Assembly (NCBI GenBank): GCA_964526225.1
Contig: CAZGLL010000022.1
Location: 1 to 31,353, forward strand
Length of the DNA stretch: 31,353 nt
From: DRYM01 sp964526225
Lineage (GTDB): Archaea > Thermoproteota > Thermoprotei_A > EX4484-217-1
Reading direction: 5' to 3'
The position numbers and the translations under genes were made by a program. Of the stretch, positions 24,695 to 31,353 are shown one piece after another. Position 1 is the stretch's first letter. Each line of letters starts with the position of its first letter. The notes under the pieces were generated by a model. The model ran no database searches. It was not told the DNA's origin and saw only the letters and a program-made list of their open reading frames with translations.

Positions 24695-25454
24695 AACGGA
24701 CGAATCTAAAGTGGAACTTGAGACACAGTATGAATACGATTTAAGAAGTAAACTGCTTGAGAGCGTTAGTTTAAGGTTTATTAGTGATGTTCTACTAAAC
24801 ATGTTCAAAATATTGTATCTAGATTTTATTGGCGAAATGTCTTTAGAAAGCTATAGCGTTTCGAAGCCCTTAGAACTGAGGATCGATTTAAATACTGCCG
24901 TATTTAGCGTAGAGGAAGCTTATCTTACACTATCATCGGAAATTTATTTGAAATATTCTTCAGAAATTAGCGGGGAATTAATTCTTAAGGGAGGAAATTA
25001 CACTTCAAAATGTACTGTTAAAAAGGGCATAGGTTATGCTTTGCTTTCCCTAAATAAGCCTCTTACAACACCTTCTGGAAAATATGTTATAATCTTAAAG
25101 GATAGTGGTGGAAAGGATGTTTCAAAAGCTGAAATTTCCTTAGAGAAAGCTGAAATAGTTATTAAAGAAGTTAGAATCGTTACTAATGGAAATCATGGAA
25201 AATACATTAGCATGGAAGTTCTCAACTTTGGTGCATTGCTTACATATCTTAGCAGAGTCCATATAAAATTTGGCGAGAAATGTAGCGTAGTTATTGAAAC
25301 ACGTAGGATACCGTTAAAGCCTGGAGGAATTACTCATCTTAAATTGCATTTGCCGAAAGATTTTGTTCCTGAGGGAATAGGTAGCTTAGACATAACATTA
25401 ATTAATGATTTAGGGGAGCAATTAGTGTCGAGAAACATTACACTACGGCTTTAA
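24630..25454 (+). CDS. Exported protein, C-terminal part of a frame-split gene
   Basis: An open frame of 274 codons from ATG 24630, but the ATG has no ribosome binding site and the product has no signal peptide, although its content is extracytoplasmic in character: alternating beta strands, Asn-x-Ser/Thr sites, and two Ig-like or CARF-like halves (for example ELILKGGNYTSKC and KYISMEVLNFGALLTYL). It overlaps the previous frame by 65 bases. The simplest reading is that both are one gene, an anchored surface protein of unknown function, broken by a one-base insertion at 24651-24655. Alternatives are a sequencing error or programmed +1 frameshifting. The glycosyltransferase gene follows 20 bases later. 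Confidence 0.55.
   Translation: MEIVYFQKNSLKVVPSKPIIIKTDESKVELETQYEYDLRSKLLESVSLRFISDVLLNMFKILYLDFIGEMSLESYSVSKPLELRIDLNTAVFSVEEAYLTLSSEIYLKYSSEISGELILKGGNYTSKCTVKKGIGYALLSLNKPLTTPSGKYVIILKDSGGKDVSKAEISLEKAEIVIKEVRIVTNGNHGKYISMEVLNFGALLTYLSRVHIKFGEKCSVVIETRRIPLKPGGITHLKLHLPKDFVPEGIGSLDITLINDLGEQLVSRNITLRL
24651..24655 (+). other. A5 run at the likely frameshift site
   Basis: Five adenines after TTTTCAG. Skipping one base here joins the two frames as ...LFSENSLKVVP... without a stop. Adding one base instead leads to a TAA within a few codons. Confidence 0.5.
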
Positions 25455-25474
25455 CTGAAATGTAGGGTTATGTT

Positions 25475-26698
25475 ATGAGGGAATATGATGATTTCGGAAA
25501 AGTACGAGATGTTGTCAAAGATTCGGAAATTGTAGTAGGTATTCCTTCGAGAAATTCAGCACATACAATAGGTTATGTTCTTAAAAATGTTGATGTTGGG
25601 CTTAGAAAGTATTTTAGCGATAAAAGCTCCTTCGTTGTTATTTGTGATGGCTTATCAAGCGATGGAACAGTTGAAGTGGTTAATGTCTTTAAGAAGTACC
25701 TTAAAACACCTTTAGCAATAATTCCGAACACTAAATCACATGGTAAAGGAGGTGCTGTGAAAACAATATTGGAAGTTGCAGATGAAAGTTCTACTTTACA
25801 AGCATTGGTTTTAGTTGACAGCGATCTTAGATCCATTGTTCCAGAATGGATACCTCTCCTATCATCGGTTACTGAAGGATACGGTTTAGCAGCACCTTAC
25901 TATAGGAGGCATAAGTATGATGGAACAATAACTAATTTCGTAGCTAGACCGCTAACAACTATGTCCTACGGTATAGACATTAATCAGCCAATAGGCGGAG
26001 ATTTCGGGTTAAGTAGAGAGTTAGTAAGGATTTTGAACAATTCTGAACTTTGGAGTAAAATACCTTGGACCATGCTTTTCGGAATAGACATTTTTATAAC
26101 ACATACGGCATTAGCGCATAATCTTAGCGTATGTGAAGTTGACTTAGGAGTAAAAATTCATGAACCGAAAGATCCTACTACAAGCTTGAAAGGAATGTTC
26201 ATTGAAGTACTAGGAACAATATTTGAGTTACTCATAGAATACAGTAAATTATGGAGTAAGCATGAAGTATGTGAAATAAGCTTTCCAAAAAGAATAGAGA
26301 AATTTAAGATACCACGTATGAGTCCATGGGAGATAGTTGTTTCGAAAGAGAAAGCATATAACGAATTCATCAAAGGTCTAGCTGAAAACAAAAGCTTTCT
26401 TGAAACATACTTAAGTAAGGAAACACTAACCCTACTATACTCTGAAGAAACAAAGACTAAAGGTGTGGCATCAAAGCTATGGGCAACCGTAGTATATGAG
26501 TTCTTTAAACATTACCTAAACCTAAAAGATGAAAAAGAAGAAGCATTAAAGTCTCTCTTCAGTATTTGGCAAGGAAGACTTTACAACTATTACATAATCA
26601 CATGGAATATGGAGAATGAGGAGGCTCTTAAGGAAATAGATAAGCAAATCAAGGATTTCATAGGGTTAAGAAAACTGTTTACTAAAATATTTGCTTAG
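25475..26698 (+). CDS. GT2/GT81-like glycosyltransferase (glucosyl-3-phosphoglycerate-synthase-like)
   Basis: A 407-residue GT-A fold protein. VGIPSRNSAHTIGYVL (21-36) starts the nucleotide-binding half, VICDGLSSDGT (55-65) and GKGGAVKTIL (90-99) follow, and D115-S-D117 in LVLVDSDLRS is the DxD metal site. PIGGDFGLSREL lies in the acceptor half. This motif set matches the GT81/GT2 group that includes glucosyl- and mannosyl-3-phosphoglycerate synthases, makers of anionic thermoprotective solutes. The C-terminal 130 residues are helical and less familiar. No membrane segment. No HAD-type phosphatase of that pathway is adjacent, so the solute role is uncertain; a surface-glycan role with the upstream exported protein is the alternative. 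Confidence 0.72.
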   Translation: MREYDDFGKVRDVVKDSEIVVGIPSRNSAHTIGYVLKNVDVGLRKYFSDKSSFVVICDGLSSDGTVEVVNVFKKYLKTPLAIIPNTKSHGKGGAVKTILEVADESSTLQALVLVDSDLRSIVPEWIPLLSSVTEGYGLAAPYYRRHKYDGTITNFVARPLTTMSYGIDINQPIGGDFGLSRELVRILNNSELWSKIPWTMLFGIDIFITHTALAHNLSVCEVDLGVKIHEPKDPTTSLKGMFIEVLGTIFELLIEYSKLWSKHEVCEISFPKRIEKFKIPRMSPWEIVVSKEKAYNEFIKGLAENKSFLETYLSKETLTLLYSEETKTKGVASKLWATVVYEFFKHYLNLKDEKEEALKSLFSIWQGRLYNYYIITWNMENEEALKEIDKQIKDFIGLRKLFTKIFA

Positions 26699-26720
26699 AA
26701 TTGTAAGTTAAACTTAGAAA

Positions 26721-26730
26721 TACATATATT
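26721..26730 (+). promoter_or_regulatory. TATA box of vapBC
   Basis: TACATATATT lies about 30 bases before the AGGTGAT ribosome binding site region, giving a leader of roughly a dozen bases before the TTG start at 26764. Confidence 0.4.
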
Positions 26731-26763
26731 CCTTAGAATTCATAGCTAATTCTAGGTGATATT

Positions 26764-27003
26764 TTGTTAACTAGCAAGGTTTCTAAAAAAGGCTTAACAA
26801 ACATTCCTGCTAAAGTTAGAAAAGCGTTGGATATCGAAGAAGGTGATATTTTAATTTGGAAAGTGAACGAGAAACATAAGATTATTCTTGTGGAGGTCGT
26901 TAAGGAGCCAACTAAATACTTAAAAGGCAAATACAATGACCCTAAGATATCGTATAAGAATGTTGAAGAGTTAGCTGATGAAATCGTTTTGAGGGAGCTT
27001 TAA
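26764..27003 (+). CDS. vapB: AbrB/VapB-type antitoxin
   Basis: A 79-residue protein with an N-terminal swapped-hairpin DNA-binding fold: VSKKGLTNIPAKVRKALDIEEGDILIWKV, the AbrB/SpoVT/VapB pattern. The C-terminal 30 residues are acidic and helical, as expected for the toxin-binding tail. It should neutralise the PIN-domain toxin encoded next and repress its own promoter. The start is TTG at 26764, chosen because AGGTGAT ends three bases upstream and no ATG is available. Its stop overlaps the vapC start by one base (TAATG), so translation is coupled. Confidence 0.85.
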   Translation: MLTSKVSKKGLTNIPAKVRKALDIEEGDILIWKVNEKHKIILVEVVKEPTKYLKGKYNDPKISYKNVEELADEIVLREL

Positions 27004-27416
27004 TGCCTGCAATAGAGCTCGACATGTTAATAGCTTACGTTAATAGAGCTGATGAGCTCCATGGTGTTGCCGTAAAAATTTTCAATGCCATAGTCAATCG
27101 TAAACTTAAAAACATAGGTGTACCATCATCAGCATATTTAGAGTATGAATTAGTTCTTAAATCCAAAGGTTACGATGACGAATCAATATCGAAGGATATA
27201 CAGGCCTTTCAAAACATTAAGAACCTGGAGGAAATTCCGCTATCCTCTAACGTAATTATTGAAGCTTCAAGGTTAAGACAAAAGTATAAGTTAACATATT
27301 TTGACTCTTTACATGCTGCTTCAGCACTATTATTTGATGGAAAAATAATTTCCACAGATAACGCGTACAAGAGAATTTTAGAATTAGAAGTCATTGATCC
27401 CAGGGACATAACATAG
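27003..27416 (+). CDS. vapC: PIN-domain toxin VapC
   Basis: A 137-residue PIN-domain ribonuclease. The acidic metal-binding residues are Asp7 in IELDMLIAYV, a Glu in AYLEYELV, Asp in LTYFDSLHAASAL and Asp in ISTDNAYKRI, giving a complete active site. VapC toxins cleave tRNA or rRNA and stop growth. The ATG overlaps the antitoxin stop by one base. The pair stands alone between unrelated operons, as is typical of the many VapBC pairs in hyperthermophilic archaea. Confidence 0.88.
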   Translation: MPAIELDMLIAYVNRADELHGVAVKIFNAIVNRKLKNIGVPSSAYLEYELVLKSKGYDDESISKDIQAFQNIKNLEEIPLSSNVIIEASRLRQKYKLTYFDSLHAASALLFDGKIISTDNAYKRILELEVIDPRDIT

Positions 27417-27517
27417 TAGCCAAGGCTTCTCCTATCTTCACAGTCGTTTTTGTTCAGTTGTGATCATTTAGGTTGAATAGTGTGGTCAGAACATATTATA
27501 GCTTAGGTGTATGTGAA

Positions 27518-27973
27518 ATGTCGGAAAGCGAAAAAGAAGATGTATCAAGAGATATTGAAGAGTTGAGAGAAGTTCTTAATGCTGTTTCAGAGTTTCTAAT
27601 GAATCTTAAGCAGCCAATTAAGGAGCTTTTAGAAATGACGATGTCTGTTCTTGACGGTAAAAAGTTGGGTGAGGAGGTTGCTTCATTCTATGAGAGCTTA
27701 GTGAGTAAAGGTGTTCCAAAAGAGCTTGCTGAGGATATGGCTAAAGAATTTCTGAGGAGAAAGCTTGAATCAGTACCCAACATAGGTGATTTTGTTAAAT
27801 CGTTCAGACACGCTACATGGAAACATGCAGGGTGGAATCTTGATGATACAATAAGGATCCTTGAAAAACTTAAGGATAAGGTCTCACCCGAAGACCGTAG
27901 GGACATAGAGGAGGCTATTAGTACTCTTAAAGGCCTTAGGAAGCCTAGGGAGGAAGGCGAGGAAGGGAGCTAA
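27518..27973 (+). CDS. Helical acidic protein of unknown function
   Basis: About 151 residues, strongly helical and acidic. The region VASFYESLVSKGVPKELAEDMAKEFL is a helix-turn-helix-like segment with the spacing of archaeal proteins of unknown function; the N-terminal 40 residues may form a coiled coil. The C-terminus is charged (KPREEGEEGS). I do not recognise a family. The frame is open to a TTG at 27473, but ATG 27518 is preferred: AGGTG lies eight bases upstream and the upstream residues look non-coding. The next gene starts three bases after its stop, so it is the first of a probable four-gene operon. Confidence 0.7.
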   Translation: MSESEKEDVSRDIEELREVLNAVSEFLMNLKQPIKELLEMTMSVLDGKKLGEEVASFYESLVSKGVPKELAEDMAKEFLRRKLESVPNIGDFVKSFRHATWKHAGWNLDDTIRILEKLKDKVSPEDRRDIEEAISTLKGLRKPREEGEEGS

Positions 27974-27976
27974 TGA

Positions 27977-28426
27977 ATGAGCGATTCCGTTGAAGAACGA
28001 GTTGCCGAGCTTGAGGAGAAGGTAGAGTACTTGTTTAGAAAGCTTGGGGCTATAGAGAAAACTATTGAAGCATTAGGGATAAACCCTGAGATAGTAACTA
28101 TAGCTACAAGACTGATACTTGCTTTTTCAACTCCAGTAACAATAGCCTTAGAAGCTTCAAGAAGAATAGTTGAAACAATAAGGACTATGGGAGGAAGGGA
28201 CGATATATCATTAGCTATCATTGAGGCATTGGGCGATTGCAACCCATTAACAATCTCCGAACTAACACGTAAGGTAAGAACTCTAAGAGGTAAAGCTTCA
28301 AGAAGAATAATTAGGGAACGAGTAAGAAAGCTTATTGAAGCAAAAGTATTAGCGACGGTAGTTGAGGGTAGAAGGGTTAAGGTGGTTTTGGCGAAGTGCT
28401 TAGAAAAGCAAAAGCATATTTCATAG
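27977..28426 (+). CDS. Coiled-coil protein with C-terminal winged-helix domain
   Basis: 149 residues. Residues about 3-35 form a heptad coiled coil (VEERVAELEEKVEYLFRKL), a middle hydrophobic helix follows (ATRLILAFSTPVTIAL), and the last 75 residues look like a winged helix: NPLTISELTRKVRTLRGKASRRIIRERVRKLIEA then a short beta wing (VLATVVEGRRVKVVLA). It is probably a DNA-binding regulator or a scaffolding protein; no close family is recognised. It sits three bases after the previous gene and overlaps the next gene by 31 bases, implying that the three small proteins are made together. Confidence 0.7.
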   Translation: MSDSVEERVAELEEKVEYLFRKLGAIEKTIEALGINPEIVTIATRLILAFSTPVTIALEASRRIVETIRTMGGRDDISLAIIEALGDCNPLTISELTRKVRTLRGKASRRIIRERVRKLIEAKVLATVVEGRRVKVVLAKCLEKQKHIS

Positions 28427-28644
28427 CATTCCTAGTTTTAGTGAAATTGATTATAATAGCCTTATCCTACCTTTTCATTTTCGTAAGATTAGAGCTAAGA
28501 AGGTACATTATGAAGAGAATATTTAGGAGAACCCTTGAGAGAGCAAGTATTTCGCAGAAAGCGATAGTGGAAATGGAGAGAATGTATTTAGAGAAAGTAT
28601 CGGTTATAAGTGATTTTCGAAAACTCTTATCAATAAAGCATTAG
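28396..28644 (+). CDS. Small membrane protein of unknown function
   Basis: 82 residues with one clear membrane segment (about 8-28: YFIAFLVLVKLIIIALSYLF) followed by a basic, helical cytoplasmic tail (RRYIMKRIFRRTLERA). It starts with GTG 28396 inside the end of the coiled-coil/winged-helix gene (31-base overlap). The basic tail after the membrane helix predicts an inside-facing C-terminus that could hold the coiled-coil partner at the membrane; this is inference. No family is recognised. The alcohol dehydrogenase gene begins 23 bases later. Confidence 0.6.
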   Translation: MLRKAKAYFIAFLVLVKLIIIALSYLFIFVRLELRRYIMKRIFRRTLERASISQKAIVEMERMYLEKVSVISDFRKLLSIKH

Positions 28645-28667
28645 AAGAGAATGTTGGAGAGGAAATT

Positions 28668-29828
28668 ATGGTTGTAATGAAGGATTTTAGTTTAACTTAT
28701 GGTGGTGTAAAACTCTATTTCGGACCAAAATCAATTAAGCATCTTCTAGAGCACGTTAAAGGTTACGAATACGCTATTATCGTAACGGGTAGATCTTCGG
28801 CTAAGGTAAGTGGAGCTTTAAATGACGTAGTTAAGACCTTAAATAAGGCAAATGTAGAATATGAGATATTTAATAAGGTAACTCCTAATCCATGGGCTAG
28901 TCAAGCCGATGAGCTAGCTAAGGTCATTTGGGAAAGCGGCGCCGACTTGGTTATAGCTATAGGTGGAGGTAGCGTAATAGATACGGCCAAAGTCTCTTCA
29001 GTTATGGCTGCAAGTGGAGGTAAAGCGGTAGATTACCTCTATAAGAGAAGGAAACCTAGATACATGGTTCCACTAATAGCGGTAAACATTACCCATGGCA
29101 CAGGAACCGAGGTTGATCGATATGCTGTATTAACAGTTGATGGAACCTATGAGAAAAGAGGCATACCTATACGATACCCTAATGTGAGTTTTGATAATCC
29201 AAAATATCTCCTCACACTACCTAAAAACCAAACACTCTACACCTCATTGGATGCATTCTACCATGTTTATGAATCGGTGACGGCAAAAACTCTTGGATCA
29301 CCTTTCATAGACATGGTTAGCCTAGAAACCGTAGGGCTTATTAAAACATGGCTTCCCAAAGTATTGAATAATCTTTCAAACATTAGAGCTAGGTACTGGC
29401 TACATTACGCTTCAATGCTTGCTGGAATAGCTATCGATGCTAGCTCAACACACATTATTCATGCAATAGAGCATGCTTTAAGCGGCATAAATCCGAAATT
29501 ACCTCACGGATGCGGTTTAGGAATAATAGGTGCTAGATCAGCATACTACATACATAAGGCTAAACCTAAAGAATCAGCATTACTTCTAAAGAAACTTAAC
29601 CCCAAAATTAAACCCTATGCTGAATATGCTAAGGAAGCAGAGGAAACGGTTCGAGAATTTCAGGGAACACTTGGTTTCGAAGAAAAACTTGGCGACTACG
29701 GTTTTTCACGAAAAGATGTAGATTCTGTGGTAAGCCTTTTATTCTATGGGCTTAAGTATCTATGGGATGAATCACCTTTTGAACTAACTACTACCATAGT
29801 TAAAGACATTTTAGAGAAAAGCTTTTAA
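28668..29828 (+). CDS. Iron-containing alcohol dehydrogenase family protein
   Basis: A 386-residue group III (iron-type) alcohol dehydrogenase. The NAD(P)-binding loop is IGGGSVIDTAK (98-108), and GTGTEVDRYAVL (144-155) is standard for the family. The metal ligands are D195, H199, H265 and H280 (in SLDAFYHV and HAIEH/PHGCG). It oxidises or reduces an alcohol/aldehyde pair in the cytoplasm; the substrate is unknown. It follows three small unknown genes with 23 bases of spacing and no intervening promoter, so it probably belongs to their operon. A T5 run a few bases after the stop may help end transcription. Confidence 0.9.
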   Translation: MVVMKDFSLTYGGVKLYFGPKSIKHLLEHVKGYEYAIIVTGRSSAKVSGALNDVVKTLNKANVEYEIFNKVTPNPWASQADELAKVIWESGADLVIAIGGGSVIDTAKVSSVMAASGGKAVDYLYKRRKPRYMVPLIAVNITHGTGTEVDRYAVLTVDGTYEKRGIPIRYPNVSFDNPKYLLTLPKNQTLYTSLDAFYHVYESVTAKTLGSPFIDMVSLETVGLIKTWLPKVLNNLSNIRARYWLHYASMLAGIAIDASSTHIIHAIEHALSGINPKLPHGCGLGIIGARSAYYIHKAKPKESALLLKKLNPKIKPYAEYAKEAEETVREFQGTLGFEEKLGDYGFSRKDVDSVVSLLFYGLKYLWDESPFELTTTIVKDILEKSF

Positions 29829-29979
29829 ATATAACATTTTTCCATTGTTAAATTCGTCTAAGCACCTTTACCTTTAAACCCCATAATGACGAATCCACAG
29901 TCCCCATAGAATCTTATAGCCTATGAAGCTTTACTGTTTACTACCCGGTTATGAACGTAAAGAACTATAAAGATTAACA

Positions 29980-29988
29980 TTTAAAAAG
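29980..29988 (+). promoter_or_regulatory. TATA box of DUF1464 gene
   Basis: TTTAAAAAG predicts transcription start near 30008, which leaves GGAG inside the message before ATG 30019 and argues against the upstream GTG at 30007. Confidence 0.45.
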
Positions 29989-30018
29989 CTACAAAATATT
30001 TTTACTGTGGAGACTTCT

Positions 30019-31197
30019 ATGGTTAAAGGCTTAGGTATAGATCCTGGAACGAAAAGTTTCGATATTGTTGTTGTAGAAGGAGACAAGGTTGTGTGGGAAA
30101 AATCTATTGAGACAGTTGATGTGGCGCAAAATCCCTCATTAATAATTGAAGCTGTTAAAGAAGCAGGCGAAGTCGACTTAATTGCTGGCCCGTCAGGTTA
30201 TGGTACACCTTTAGTGTTCAATGAGGACATTAGAGATCCAGAAATTTTCTCCACAGAAATACTACTGCTAACGAAGAAGGAAGACATTGTAAAGGGTATT
30301 GAACGTGGAGAACTTGGTATGGCAGTTTACGATGCGATATCTAAGGTTGTTATTGAGTTTTGGGGGAGAAAGCTTCCAGTGTGCTATATTCCATCAGTAA
30401 TACTTTTACCTACAGTACCTAAGTTTAGAAAGATAAATAAGCTTGACATGGGTACTGCTGATAAAATGGCTATAGCATTCTTAGCTATCTACGATCAAGC
30501 AAAAAGACTTGGCATAGGATATGATGAAACTAGCTTCATTCTTGTTGAAATGGGTTTTGGATACAACGCAGTAATAACAGTAGGTAAGGGGAGAATTATT
30601 GATGGATTAGGGGGGACGCTTGTACATACGGGTTTCCTTACAATAGGAGCTTTAGATGCTGAAATAGCTGTAGCAGGGAAGGTCTGGGAGAGGTCGGATG
30701 TTTTCTATGGAGGTGTTGCTACTATAACAGGGACCATAGATTTGGAACAAGTGGTGAAGGGGTATTTAGAAAATGAGGAACCTTTCTCTACTGCTTTAGA
30801 AGCTATGTTTGAGTCTATCGAGAAAAATGTTAGAGCGATGCTTGCGGTTCAGAGGAATCCTAAAGAGATTCTTATTTCCGGAAGGCTTACACGAATTTCT
30901 GAAATAAGAAGAATTATTGAAGAGCGTTTAGGGGATATAGCGCCAGTAATTAAGCTTAAAGGGCTTGAAGGCGCTAAAATTTCTAAGGAAGCAGCACAAG
31001 GATATGCTGCAATAGCTGAGGGATTAGCTGGAGGCTTCTTTAGAGAGCTTGTTGAAAAAATAGGTATTACTAAGGCAAAAGGTACTGTTATGGACTGGAT
31101 ATATCATCCAAGACTTAAACATTCTAAGGAAAGCTTAAGAAGAGCATATGAAATGTCAGTTAGAAAAGATGCTCTAAAAAGAATAGGCTTAACTTAA
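30019..31197 (+). CDS. DUF1464 family protein, ASKHA (acetate-kinase/sugar-kinase) fold
   Basis: A 392-residue protein of the archaeal family DUF1464. The N-terminal phosphate-binding loop is LGIDPGTKSFDI (residues 4-14); a second glycine-rich region (VEMGFGYNAVITVGKGRIIDGLGGTLVHTG, first part VEMGFGYNAVITV) and ILISGRLTRISEIRR are the other ASKHA-type motifs. The family is found widely in archaea and is described as predicted butyrate-kinase-like; no substrate is established. ATG 30019 is preferred over GTG 30007 because of GGAG six bases upstream and the TATA box at 29980-29988. It stands alone, about 180 bases after the alcohol dehydrogenase. Confidence 0.83.
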   Translation: MVKGLGIDPGTKSFDIVVVEGDKVVWEKSIETVDVAQNPSLIIEAVKEAGEVDLIAGPSGYGTPLVFNEDIRDPEIFSTEILLLTKKEDIVKGIERGELGMAVYDAISKVVIEFWGRKLPVCYIPSVILLPTVPKFRKINKLDMGTADKMAIAFLAIYDQAKRLGIGYDETSFILVEMGFGYNAVITVGKGRIIDGLGGTLVHTGFLTIGALDAEIAVAGKVWERSDVFYGGVATITGTIDLEQVVKGYLENEEPFSTALEAMFESIEKNVRAMLAVQRNPKEILISGRLTRISEIRRIIEERLGDIAPVIKLKGLEGAKISKEAAQGYAAIAEGLAGGFFRELVEKIGITKAKGTVMDWIYHPRLKHSKESLRRAYEMSVRKDALKRIGLT

Positions 31198-31292
31198 AGT
31201 TTCTGCCCCTATGGGCTATTGTTAAGTATAGGTGATGATCGTTCAACATTAATAGCGTTAGCGACTATCGGCGCTATACTTTTCGGAAAATC

Positions 31293-31353
31293 TTAGCTTA
31301 GGAAATCTTCAATGCTAACATATTCCTTAGATATTTCCGCTCTAACACCCTTC
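31293..31353 (-). CDS. C-terminal end of a minus-strand gene (partial)
   Basis: Nineteen codons read from the window edge to TAA at 31295-31293, ending RAEISKEYVSIEDFLS. The composition resembles the charged C-terminus of an archaeal protein, and the other two minus frames contain stops. The product cannot be identified from this piece. Confidence 0.45.
   Translation of the reverse strand, partial: KGVRAEISKEYVSIEDFLS

Noticed and set aside
22691..26698. A complete glucosyl-3-phosphoglycerate synthase/phosphatase pair
   Set aside because: The nearby phosphatase-like gene is on the other strand and belongs to the alkaline phosphatase superfamily, not the HAD or histidine phosphatase types known for that pathway.
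1..31353. CRISPR arrays, tRNA or rRNA genes, insertion sequences
   Set aside because: No regularly spaced repeats, no cloverleaf or rRNA-like stretches and no transposase or terminal repeats were seen on reading; an RNA-gene search could not be run.

Overview
The window looks like a low-GC stretch of chromosome from a hyperthermophilic archaeon, most likely a Thermoproteota (Crenarchaeota-type) lineage; I cannot name a species. The reasons are a split pair of di-myo-inositol-phosphate (DIP) synthesis genes, a DUF1464 protein, a tungstate importer with a ModE-type regulator, archaeal TATA boxes about 25 bases before the presumed starts, GGTGA-type ribosome binding sites, and frequent GTG and TTG starts. 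Genes are densely packed on both strands. No gene-free stretch exceeds about 200 bases. I saw no rRNA, tRNA, CRISPR array or insertion sequence.

Layout. 1-1593 (minus): a rubredoxin cut by the window edge and a CoA-disulfide-reductase/NADH-oxidase flavoprotein, a redox pair. 1736-7097: a class II glutamine amidotransferase, then a glycan group made of a six-hairpin glycosidase of the glycogen-debranching type (minus), a GH130 mannoside phosphorylase/hydrolase and a GT4 glycosyltransferase (plus, one operon). 7099-10606 (minus): TrkH potassium channel, DIP-phosphate synthase, inositol-1-phosphate cytidylyltransferase and a membrane-anchored PEBP protein, tightly packed; this couples K+ uptake to synthesis of an anionic thermoprotective solute. 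10690-12016: a second CDP-alcohol phosphatidyltransferase, possibly the archaeal inositol-lipid enzyme, and a sugar-1-phosphate nucleotidyltransferase, convergent.

12099-17147 (plus): a rhomboid protease, a secreted beta-propeller protein and a large putative glycoside hydrolase with a GH42-type trimerisation domain. 17346-18167: a small CxxC protein divergent from a thioredoxin. 18252-21589: a ModE-type regulator divergent from the tungstate ABC transporter tupABC, with a ModE-box-like palindrome directly before tupA. 21609-24109 (minus): a radical SAM/HhH protein and a type I phosphodiesterase/alkaline-phosphatase-like protein, two bases apart. 24170-26698 (plus): an exported protein whose reading frame is broken by one base in an A5 run, then a GT2/GT81-like glycosyltransferase. 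26764-27416: a VapB/VapC toxin-antitoxin pair. 27518-29828: three small unrecognised proteins (helical; coiled coil plus winged helix; small membrane protein) followed by an iron-containing alcohol dehydrogenase, apparently one operon. 30019-31197: a DUF1464 ASKHA-fold protein. The last 61 bases hold the C-terminal end of another minus-strand gene.

Most worth a second look: the ModE-like operator; the K+/DIP gene run; the possible ACG start (or ATG-to-ACG change) of the second CDP-alcohol phosphatidyltransferase; the frame-split exported protein; the GH130/debranching/GT4 group with a palindrome in its divergent promoter; and the unknown three-gene module before the alcohol dehydrogenase.
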